Positions 47,041 through 56,980 of a DNA stretch of 64,000 bases are shown one piece after another. Within the stretch, counting starts at the first letter, position 1; the number at the start of each line of letters is the position of its first letter. A program made the translations under genes and the position numbers. The stretch comes from Diogma glabrata (lineage: Eukaryota; Arthropoda; Insecta; Diptera; Cylindrotomidae): positions 382,328,215-382,392,214 of the forward strand of contig OY856186.1 of the NCBI GenBank assembly GCA_963693315.1. The letters are read 5' to 3'. The notes below the pieces were generated by a model. That model saw only the letters and a list, made by a program, of their open reading frames with translations, was not told where the DNA came from and searched no databases.

Positions 47041-47363
47041 TAACGCTGTTTGCCGTTGGCACTTGGCGTAAGTTTTAAATAACATAATGTCAATCTCTTG
47101 TTACTTTACGCAAATAACTTATTATAAGTTTAATAAAAAATTAAAGAAAACAAAGGTTTTTTTATCATTTTACTGTTACTCTATATTTACTTCAGCTTGT
47201 TAGGCCATCTTCTGGAGTAATGGAGATTACTCCAGAAGATGGCGTAACAAGCTGAAATATATATAGAGTAACAGTAAAATTATTAAAAAAAACTTTGTTT
47301 TCTTTAATTTTTTATTAAACTTATAATAAGTTGTTTGCGTAAAGTAACAAGAGATTGACATTA
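47041..47363. mobile_element. Foldback element, copy 2
   Basis: Starts with the GTTTGCCGTTGGCACTTGGC word and then the same hairpin as at 12501 (GTAACAAGAGATTGACATTA at the right end). TTTATTAAGAAAAAA occurs before it (about 47026-47040) and again at about 47509-47523, beyond the next hairpin, and is probably its target duplication. Confidence 0.7.
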
Positions 47364-47508
47364 GGTTAAGCCGGCCATTCACATACAACGGAAACAGAAA
47401 CCGAAACCGAATTTCATACAAATTTGACAGATAAAAATTCGGTTTCTGTAAAATTTGTATGAAATTCGGTTTCGGTTTCTGTTTCCGTTGTATGTGGTTT
47501 CAAGCCTT
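47364..47508. mobile_element. Hairpin MITE (ACATACAACGGAAACAGAAA arms), copy 2
   Basis: A long hairpin: ACATACAACGGAAACAGAAA, CGAATTTCATACAAATTTGA and back to TTTCTGTTTCCGTTGTATGT. Its outer end GGTTTCAAGCCTTTA corresponds to AAAGCTTGAAACC next to the copy at 42164. It lies between the foldback element and the second TTTATTAAGAAAAAA, so it probably inserted into the foldback's edge. Confidence 0.7.
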
Positions 47509-48369
47509 TATTAAGAAAAAAAATTATCTAGTCGGCCTAAAAATCTTTAAAATTAAATATCTTAAGAAACCGACAAACGCCCCTTTCTAAATTTGATATA
47601 TTTTAGAGTAAGGATAAAACTTTTAAAAAAAAGTTAAAATTCAATTGAACTTTGAATCTAGCGTAATCTTTAAAAAGATTTTTTAATTTTAAAATTAATT
47701 AAAAACAAGTTTAATTAATTATTTTCCAAAGATTAGGTAACTAATCACCTATCAAACAAAACAAATTTGTTGAAATCCGTTTAGCCATTCGTGATCAATT
47801 TAATTTCTAAGTTACCTCGGATTGCCAAAATTTTAATTTTTCACGCATGTAGGTGCCCCTGTTCATACTATTTAGGTATATGCCAAGTTTCAGGAAAATT
47901 AAAAATGATCAAGTTTTCATAACTCGGTCTAGAACTCGTTTTTCTTCCACAATGTAATTATAATATTTAAAACTAAAATCTAATCATTAAAAACAACTTG
48001 TTGATTTCAATATTCAACATGGTATGGTCGGTGTTCGTGTATATTTGTTTGAAATTATCGTTTCCATGAAAACTATCATTTTTGTGATGGTTTGTTATAT
48101 TTTTTCCCTTGGAATAAAAAGATGCAATCCGCTCCCGCAAATGAGGGACGGGCATGTGATATAATGTTTTACGCTTAAGGAAGGGTAAAATCGTTCATTA
48201 TGCATAGTGGTAACTTGCATTTTTATCAAAAATGAGTTATGCATATATGATGATATAATAACAGTCGATGGACATTTTTATCATATAATAAAGCCATTTA
48301 ATTAATTTTTTGATTCAAAAATTACTCTTTTAAATACACCGTATCTTCTTTAAAAGTATCAAATTTACT
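47509..48369. other. Region without recognised features
   Basis: Non-coding; includes sequence of the kind often seen near retroelement relics, but nothing can be assigned. Confidence 0.4.
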
Positions 48370-49335
48370 ATTTAATTATCCGATAGTTAATATTTTACAA
48401 CATTAACAGACCTATATCAATTTTGTCGGTTGTTTCTAAAGTATTTGAGAAATATATTAATTTTAATATTATGAACATCTTAGAGTCGTAAAAATTACTT
48501 AATGAAAGACAATACGGATTTCGTAAAGGAAGAGCGACGGGAGATTTACATTCTTTTGTCACGCATATCTGGAACAAGTCGCTTGAAAACCATGGTGAGA
48601 CTTTCGGCGTTGCTCTTGATATTGCCAAAGCATTTGACAAAGTATGGTACAACAATCTTATTTGCAAATTGAGCCTACGGATTAGACGAGCAACTTATTT
48701 CTAGCTTACAAAGCTTTATATCTGAGTGAAATTTTCGAGTTAATGTTGATGGTGTATCTTCAGACTCTTTTTCAACTAATGCTGGTGTTCCTCAAGGTTC
48801 TACTGTATCACCTGTTCTTTTTCTTCTCTATATTAAATATTTGCTAGATTCAACAGTTAATCCCATCCATAGTTTTGCTGATGATAGCACACTTCATGCG
48901 TCACATGCAATGCCTAATTTTTATGCACCATCAAATCTTAATGTCGCTAGATCAAACTTGATGGAGTCATTAAATATTGATTTAAAAACAATTTTAGATT
49001 GGGGAGTTACTAACAGTGTTGAATTCAACACAAGTAAAACTCAAGTTTGCCATTTTTCTACGTTTTCAACACCTTATCCGTTTTCATTAAAGTTTGATTC
49101 AAATTTTTTTTAACAGACTTTCTCATCTCTGGAATGCCTTACCGGCGTGGGTCTTTCCTTATAATTTTAACCCTCAAAACTGTAAGATCAACGTTAATAT
49201 TAATAAATTCCTTAAAGAAAATTGATAAATACTCTCGAGCCCTAGTTCCCTAGTTAGCATGGTATCTTCGGATATTCAGAGACGTTAATCTATAATGGTT
49301 AACACTAAACATGCCTAATATTGAATTAAAAAAAG
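48370..49335 (+). pseudogene. Internally deleted BS-like non-LTR retrotransposon
   Basis: Starts inside the RT: RPISILSVVSKVFEKYI-like sequence (48410), LLNERQYGFRKGRATGDL, GVALDIAKAFDKVW, then shifts; from 48841 SFADDSTLHAS (FADD active site) to about 49110, where the frame jumps to the C-terminus LSHLWNALPAWVFP. The last 100 bases (GCATGGTATCTTCGGATATT, AACACTAAACATGCCTAA) match the 3' UTR of the element at 57 kb. Several frameshifts and a deletion between the active site and the end. Confidence 0.8.
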
Positions 49336-50390
49336 TAGTATAACCTTCGATTTTTTTTATTCAAACCAAAAATTGAAATTTGTTTGACTATAATTATGGT
49401 TTTGATTAGTTTGACTGTAATTTTCAAAGTTAAAATTAAAGATTACAAAATATCTCGAAATGTCAAAAATACAAGTTACCACTTCTGTGCTTAGCACGAC
49501 AGTATAGGAAGTGTAAAATATTTCTTTGTATACCAAGGATATAAAGTTATAAATTTCAGCCTTTGTGAGAATTTGTTCCCGGAGTAAAGTAATAGAGGCC
49601 CAAAAAGATATGTTTTACGCTTAAGGATGCGTAAAATAGTTCAGTATATATAGGAAGTATAAAATACTAATTAACATATCAAGGGCTGAAAGAAAAAAAT
49701 TACCCCTGTGGTTCATATTTAAACCAGCCGCGAAGTGAAGAATTTAATTGCGCCAAGGTTATAATCTTCCTTTCAGCCTGAGTGTGTGCAACGTTCTACG
49801 CAAACCAGAACTGTAAAATAAATCAGTTTTTGAATTTTATAAACTCCAGACATTTTGCAAATTCGATTCTTGTAGGAAGTATAAAAAGTATTGTATGTGC
49901 CGTACCACAGGTGTAAAGTTAATTTCAGCCCTAACGAGTTATTGAATTCTCACTCGATTTGAAATGTATAACTTTACACCCTTGCTACATAAACAACTAT
50001 TTTATTCGCCTACATATTAAAGTGTTACTTTATTACTGTAATTTGCGGTCGTAAAGTGTCACATTTTAACCCTTTATTTTGTTGTCATAGTTACATCCAA
50101 AAAATACAAAAATATTTAAACTTGTATAAATTATATGAAAAATAATTTTTTATTATCAAAGCAGTTTTCAATTCAAAATTTCATAATCCAATCAAAGTAT
50201 ATGTTATTATTTGTTGTCATAGTTATACAATTTGTTTGAAAAAATAACAAATATTTTGGTCAAAGGTTACTTGTTTAACATATTTTTATTTCAAAATTTA
50301 TGCAAATTTATAATTTTGATTTAGAATAGCAAATTACGGATTTTGTCAATACCGGGAATACCGATCTAAGTTTCTTACAATCAAAAAATC
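49336..50390. other. Region with diverged short repeats
   Basis: TAGGAAGTRTAAAA occurs at about 49505, 49660 and 49873, two of these followed some 40 bases later by GGTGTAAAGTT/GGATATAAAGTT and TTTCAGCC. This suggests an old array with irregular period. No gene seen. Confidence 0.35.
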
Positions 50391-50749
50391 GTCAAGTGTG
50401 TCAAAACAAGGAAATTGCATATTTTTTGCTTAAAAAACGTTCAGTTTAAGTGATTACGAGTAGGAACATTGAATTTGGAGAAATCTTGTGAGATCAAAAA
50501 CTAGATTATTGCATTAGAAGTTTGTCAAAAAAATGTTGTCAAGTGTGTCAAAAGAAAGATTTTTATTTATTTTTTTACCAATTTTTTGGAAAAAAATAAA
50601 ATTAATTATTTGTATGACATGAAATTTTACTATTGAGAATTATGGCATTATAAGTTTGTCAAAAAATAATGTCAAGTGTGTCAAAAAAATGATTTCATTT
50701 ATTTTTTTAGCCAAGTTTTTGGAAAAAAAAATTTAGTTGTTTTTATGAC
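50391..50749. repeat. Diverged repeat (GTCAAGTGTGTCAAAA units)
   Basis: GTCAAGTGTGTCAAAA occurs three times (about 50392, 50537 and 50671), the last two inside similar 130-bp units that also share TTTGTCAAAAAA and TTTTTGGAAAAAAA. Confidence 0.7.
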
Positions 50750-51440
50750 GTAAATATAATTGAACATGAAAATTTTTAAATTTGTTATAGTTTTTGAAAT
50801 ATTTTTGGAATTATGAAAAAAGTTTGTATTTTTGATTTTGTAATAATTTTTGCAATATATTTAGAATTTTGGAAAAAGTTTTAATTTTTGATTTTGTTAT
50901 AATTTTTGCAATACATATTTTTAGAATTTTGAAAAAAAAATAGAATTTTGGAATTTGTGAAGTTTATAGATAGTTTTAGAGTTTTGAAAAAAATTTCAAT
51001 TTTTGATTTTGTAAGAATTTTTGGAATATTTTTAGAATTTTGAAAAATTTTTAATATTTGATTTTATTATAATTTTTAGAATTTGGAAATAAGTTTCAAT
51101 TGTTGATACTGTTATAATTTTTGCATTATTTTTAGAATTTTGGAAAAAGTTTGGATTTTTGAATTTTTATCAATTTTTAGAATATTATTAGAATTCAGAA
51201 AAAGTTTAAATATTTAATTTTATTACAATTTTTGGAATATTTTTGGAATTTTGAAAAAAAATTCAAATGTTGATTTTGTTATAATTTTTAGAATTTTTGA
51301 AAAAAGTTTTAATCTTTGATTTTGTAATAATTTTTGGCATATTTTTAGAATTTTGAAAAAAAATTGATTTTATTCAATTTTTACAACATTTTTGGAATTT
51401 TGAAAGAAATATGAATTTGTGATTTTGTAATATTTTCTCG
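50750..51440. repeat. Diverged minisatellite, unit about 55-65 bp
   Basis: About eleven degenerate units with the consensus words TTTTTAGAATTTTGAAAAA, then AGTTTTAATTTTTGATTTTG and TTATAATTTTTGCAATAT. Spacing varies by several bases. Non-coding. Confidence 0.8.
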
Positions 51441-52244
51441 AAACGCTAAATGGAGAGGTTTTTGAGTAGTTTGCTAGTAGTTTGCTAGAGTAGTATCATC
51501 TTTTCACTAAATTATGTTAATTTATGATCTGTTATAATTTTTCGGCAACGTATTGATGTTTCGTGTTAGTTTTGTAATAAATTTCTAAACAGAGATAAAA
51601 AAATACATGTACTTTAACAAAGAGCTATGTTTGATATACATCGCTGCCTAAAACTAAAAACCATGTCCTCATAACAGTTTTTTGCCGAAAACTGTATCAC
51701 AATCCTTAACCCAGACCGAAGTCTCTATATCTCAGAGCTGTGAGATTTCAGCCCCTCCATATTTTTGAATGTTATGTTGTCGATTTCTAATTTAATTATT
51801 TATAATAAATATCGTTTATATGTTTGCTACCATCATAGAAATTTTCCTTTGCGAGATGATTTCATGTTTTGTCATGAAATTGCCCCACTGACGCCGACGC
51901 GTCTTGTGAACAAATTTTCACTCACGAAAAATCGGTGTTTTATAGCAAAATGTACTATTTTTTAAATAATAAATTAAATAATGGTTTGAGAAAAAATTTT
52001 ATGTTTTACTCTGACTAAAATTAGATTTTGGAACTCGCCATTATCGTTTCGCACCGTAACGATTTTACTCATCTCAAAATCCTTATTTTTTGTCCCAGTG
52101 AAAGAAATTACTTTTGCAGTTAATAAAATTTTAAGTCACTAGAACTCTGAATGCATTCAATTAAATTGAATAAAAAACTGCTTTGAAAAGTGAAATATAC
52201 AGTTACAAACTCTTATCTCAATTCCAGCTCGGGAAAATAACACG
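51441..52244. other. Region without recognised features
   Basis: The only long frame (51765-51965) has no domain features. No inverted ends. Confidence 0.4.
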
Positions 52245-52386
52245 ATACCATTTTACTTTCAAACTGTGAATAGTAACTTTTTAAAATGGAATAATAGTTT
52301 TCAGTATGAGAATTATTATTAGTCTTAAAATACGAATTATTCTAATATGGAAAGTTACTATTCTCACATTGAAAGTAAAATGGTAT
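52245..52386. mobile_element. Short palindromic MITE (ATACCATTTTACTTTCAA ends)
   Basis: ATACCATTTTACTTTCAA at the left and TTGAAAGTAAAATGGTAT at the right are perfect inverted repeats; the arms continue with AATAGTAACTTT and its complement. 142 bp. Confidence 0.75.
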
Positions 52387-52435
52387 AGTTATATTCAGTG
52401 CAATAACTGCAAAAGAGAGTTTAACCTTACTCACT

Positions 52436-52735
52436 TCAGTGTTCGCCATACACAGACCATGGAACAAGTACTCCATAACACCTTCTGTCGTGAATCAAGT
52501 CAATCAACCAAAACGAGGTTCGTGACAAAAAAGCATGAACGGATCTTGATATATCTTTGGTATATGATCCAGGTTTACTTAAAAATGGAAGATCTGGATT
52601 CATTTCAAAATTGGACAACAAAATTGGTCGACGCCGGAGCTCCTGTAAGTTTGAATCTTCAATAATTTCTAATCCTGGATTGCAATCGTCTTGAAGTTTG
52701 AAACTTAGTATATAAGGTTTAACTACTGTTTCCAA
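52436..52735 (-). other. Unrecognised 99-codon open frame, possible exon remnant
   Basis: The minus-strand reading (FKLQDDCNPGLEIIEDSN, SNFEMNPDLPFLSKPGS) has balanced, protein-like composition unlike neighbouring AT-rich frames. No family recognised, no splice sites that I trust. It could be a fragment of a host gene or of an unknown element. Confidence 0.25.
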
Positions 52736-52740
52736 TATTT

Positions 52741-53640
52741 CTGCGTACCAACTTTCGATTTGTCACTTCCGGTTATAAGTTGTAGCCTACAGTTACAAAT
52801 CGATTTTCATGAAACGTTTGTAAAAGGTTTCAATGAATATGAAAAAGACTTTATAAGCTTTTGGGGTACATTAGACAAAGGGCTAGGTTGGGGGTCTACC
52901 AGATAACAGGTGTTTTTTTCACTATGTTTTTAACGGTTGTTGGGAGCATACAACATTCGTTCGTGAATAAATTTTGATGAAACTTTAAGAAAAGATGCAA
53001 ATTTGTATGGCAAGGAGTTGTTTAGGTTTCTTAGCGATGTTCAACAAAGTGGTAGGTGGCTCCCGAGCACATGTTTTTTTGAAAACTTAAAAAGATCGGT
53101 ATCTGATAATCGAATTCGATGAAACTTGCTACATAAGCATTTAGTGCGGTTCACAACAGATCTGCATATTCAACTTCCATTTTTCCCTTCCGGTAAAAAT
53201 TTTGTTTGCATTTTTTACATTTGTTCCATTGTCTTTATTGACGCTCAGCCTACAATAATGAAGTGATTATGATGAAAAGGTTTTAATTAGTGTGAGAAGA
53301 TAATGATCAACTTTTGGGACACATTGGTCAAAGTGGCGAGGAATCCACCATACAACTGCTGACTTGACATTGTTTTTAAAGTTTTTTCGGAGTATACATG
53401 CTTCGATCATTCATCAATATTGATGACACTTTAACAAAAGATGGAAATTTCATTGACAAAGAACTGATTAGTTTTTACACGATATTGGAATAAGTGGTGG
53501 AGGCCTCCCGCGCATCTGTTTTTTAAACCTTCAAAAACACCAGTTCCTGATAATTGATTTTGATTAAACTTAATATATATGCTTAGAGTCTGATTTGTAA
53601 CAGTTCTGCATTCCAGCTTTAGGTTTGTCATTTCCAGTAA
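52741..53640. repeat. Diverged tandem repeat, unit about 420-445 bp
   Basis: Three matching positions (52741, 53162, 53606) share CTGCRT...CAACTTnnRnTTTnTCnCTTCCGGT. Within the two full units the same order follows: GTTTTAAAAGG/GGTTTTAATT, ACATTRGWCAAAG, TGTTTTTAA-GTT, GGAGYATAC, ACTTTAASAAAAGATGSAAATTT, AAAGTGGTRG and GGTATCTGATAATYGA. Strongly diverged old satellite-like repeats. Confidence 0.65.
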
Positions 53641-54395
53641 AAAATCTTTTTTACTTTTTCTATTCGTTCAACAGAATTTATGGCTGTTTGGATACTACAG
53701 CTTTCTTTAAATGTTTTATAATGTTATGCGCGAAATCTATAACATCGGTTAGCCATTAATTCGAGTATTAAATCACTATATATCCAGAACATTTTGTTTC
53801 CAGAGCTGTGGTGAAGTTAGTCTATGCATCAACGTCGCAATATATTTTTTAAAATAAAATGTGTTGTGCAATAGGAATTATAATACATATGTGTCACAGT
53901 AACACAGACCTAGGTCCACAACATGCGCCCTGAGGTGTTGACTGTCGCAAAGCTTTCTTTTTGTTTTTTAAAGAATGGTTAATGCTCCTGCTACTGAGAA
54001 CCTAAGGTCTTGGTAACCTTTATTTATTTTGGTTAATCTTCGCTATCACGTTAAAATTTCATTCGGTTGTATCTTTATATTTTGTTTTGGAACGTAAGAA
54101 AAGTTTTCAAACGTAACTAAAAAATATTGGATTGGCAAGCAATAAGTTTTGGCTTCCAACAATCCATCTCTTAATGTTTGCGAGGCAATTTGTCTGTTTT
54201 TTTCTTCTTTTGACGAGATGTTTTTGTTCAAGTTTTATTGCTTATGGTACATTGTCGAAATGGTTTGAAAAGTTTATCGTCGATTTATTGAAGTCTATTT
54301 ACATAAATAAAATACGAAATTGAATGGGATCTTGAAATAGCAAGTCGAAAAATTGCTTAGACACAAAAATTAAAATCAGAATCTAACAAGACTAT
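53641..54395. other. Mostly unassigned, with a non-LTR 3' UTR fragment
   Basis: At about 53868-53960, minus strand, lies the 3' UTR seen at 23110-23200 (CTCAGGGCGCATGTTGTGGA, then TGTGACACATATG). The rest carries no recognised feature. Confidence 0.4.
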
Positions 54396-54397
54396 TA

Positions 54398-55344
54398 CCG
54401 CATTTACAGCGACATAGCAAATTAGTAGATGTAATTTAAATCTGTGCTGTAAACACTTTTTATTTTAAAAGCCTGCAACTAATTTGATATCTAGGCTTAC
54501 TACAAATCAAATTATTTTTAATTTAATACTTCACGCTGTGAACACAATTGCATATAAAAATTTTTAAATTCTACACCTTCTCCTGTTTCTAAAAATTTTA
54601 AATCATCAATTTTCTTTTCTCCGTCAAACATTATTCAACATCAAACAAATAATTGGAGGAATGGTCTCTAGTTATCATACTTTTTAATTCATTTTTAAAA
54701 GTTTGACAGATACCGATTTAAACTAAACTAAATTAAAATGTTTTTACATCATAAAAGAGTTAAATTACAATCTACGTTGTAAACTCATATTAAATATGAC
54801 AAGATGCAAATTAATATATAGTAGAATTTTTTTGCCAGCGAATTTAATAAGAAATTTAATTTAATAATAAGGCCAAAGAAAATTTTTTTCAGGGAAATAG
54901 TTATTACCTTTATTCAACTACTGTTATATTGGATATAACACTTTATATTTTAAATAAACCTCATTCTGTTGTTAGAAAAATGTTATGGTGTAGTTGTCCC
55001 AATCACAGTGAAATTGTTTGCAAATAATTTTTCTTTGCATGAATAATCAACTGCCAACTTCGAGATGAGGTTGTCATGAACTTTAATTTTTTTTTCAGTG
55101 TACAAAATCATTAATATTTTTACTAGTTTTTGGTTTTCTATTATAATTGTTTGAATTTTAATAGTAACTTATTAATTTTATGCGTTTTTTTGTCCATTTC
55201 AATGGGACCCCAATAGTTTTTTTTAATATTTTAATCGAGACACTGAATGTGCAAACAATATGCGCATAACAAACAAATTTCGTGTTCGCTGGTAAAAAAA
55301 TTCTACATACTATCTACTAATTTGTTATGTCGCTGTAAATGCGG
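54398..55344. mobile_element. TA-flanked TIR element (CCGCATTTACAGCGACATA ends)
   Basis: CCGCATTTACAGCGACATA at 54398 and its near-complement ending CGCTGTAAATGCGG at 55344; both sides have TA. The symmetry continues (AAATTAGTAGAT against ATCTACTAATTT). 947 bp without coding capacity, with further partial inner symmetry (for example CCAGCGAATTT and ATTTCGTGTTCGCTGG). Fits a non-autonomous Tc1/mariner-type element. Confidence 0.8.
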
Positions 55345-56199
55345 TATATGTACTGTCAACAACTAATGGAAGTGGAAACATAAGCGAAATATAAGTGAAT
55401 AGAAATCATATTCCACCAGGACAGTAAAAGACCTCCCAGATCTTTTATTTTTCCTAGAAAGGAAAAACTTTTCCTTTGTTAGGAAAAACTGTCTTATGTA
55501 CTTTATGCCGAAGTTTGTAAAAATGAGAGATAAAACTTTCATACATTAAAATAAAACTAAAACATGAACGTGCAATACATCTAACTTTTGACTCTCAAGA
55601 ATAACTTTTTTAATTTCGACTAAAGTTTTTTACTATTGGAATATAAAATACCCGAAACTACCGTATAATTAAATAAAAAAAATTTACAAAGTCTGAAAGT
55701 ATTGATATTCTTGTTTGCAAGGAAAGTTCTGTAAAAAAAGTTCTCACGCTTTGATGGTAAAAAATAACCTACACAATCATCTCCACCGCTGTGACTCACT
55801 TGTCTCCCTTTTTAATTTAATTTTTCAACAGAGAACAATAAACTTTTACTTGTCTTATATTTTGTATTATGTAAGTTTTACATAAACGTTTTTTAGTAGT
55901 AAATATTTAATGGCATATGTGTTAGTTATTGTTGTTTATAATATTTCAAAACATCTTAAGGGGTAACTTTTGATCAATCCTAACAATTTATCTTTCTGCT
56001 TTTTATGAATATATTTTTGTCGAATTTTGAAAACCAACAATTTTAGTTCCGAGCTTAGCTATGAATCCTACAAAATAGATGATTGTTGATTATTTAGTTT
56101 AAGCTTTTGACTTTACTTATAATTAAATTAATTTTTTTATTATAATTTTATTTTTTCACGTTTCATGGCACCTGTTTAACATTTTATTTATTCTTTTTT
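55345..56199. other. AT-rich region without recognised features
   Basis: No open frames of note and no repeat ends. Confidence 0.45.
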
Positions 56200-56760
56200 A
56201 ATAAAAGTTTTGAGTAATAGGAATTACAATATGTGTCATAACAATACATAGATACCTTTTGAGACCTCGGTGCCACAACAATATGCGTTCTGATGTGTTA
56301 ATGGACGTCTTCTTTAAATGTTTGTAGATTGAAGTCACTCGAGTCTAATTCGGCCAAAGCATTCCATTTTTACGATGTACAGATAAAGAAGTCCCTTTGC
56401 ATTTTGTCACTATGATAGTGATGGATCTCAACAGTTTGGCTATTTTCACAAACCTAATGACGAGTAAAACGAGAGAAAGAACTATGTTTGAGGCATGATA
56501 TATCTGATTTGATCCAAGCACTGCTGGTGACGATATATTTATATTTATAAAACAATTTATTATTTATAAAACAATGATATCAGCAACAGTGCGATGATGT
56601 TGAAGGGAATCAAGATTTAACGTTAAATTTCGATTCGTTAAATTTTATCCTAACAACAATACTCCATACAGGGACGAATATTGTACTTATACATGTGGAG
56701 TAATTGATACGGCGTGATTTTTTTTTATATCTATTGCTCATATAAACTGTTGTGGAATAG
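56200..56760 (-). pseudogene. Degenerate 3' part of a BS-like non-LTR retrotransposon
   Basis: Minus strand: SLDSLQHHRTVADI near 56620, then KMQRDFFICTS and KWNALAELDSSDFNLQTFKEDV (56400-56290), and the 3' UTR shared with 22980-23215. Stops and shifts throughout. 56761-56980 carries no recognised feature. Confidence 0.6.
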
Positions 56761-56980
56761 GTATTACAATATGGGTCACAAAAATAGGGCTATTACAATA
56801 CTTAGTTACGGTTATTACAATACTGCAAACCTTATTGTTAGTTGGATTTAAAAACGCGAACCAGACTAAACACCCAATTTCTAATCGTATTCAATCCTTT
56901 GTTTTACATACTTTTATTTTTATTCAGTCAACGTTTTTGCTCAGTTCACGCATAATGGAGATAACGTGTATTATTTACTT

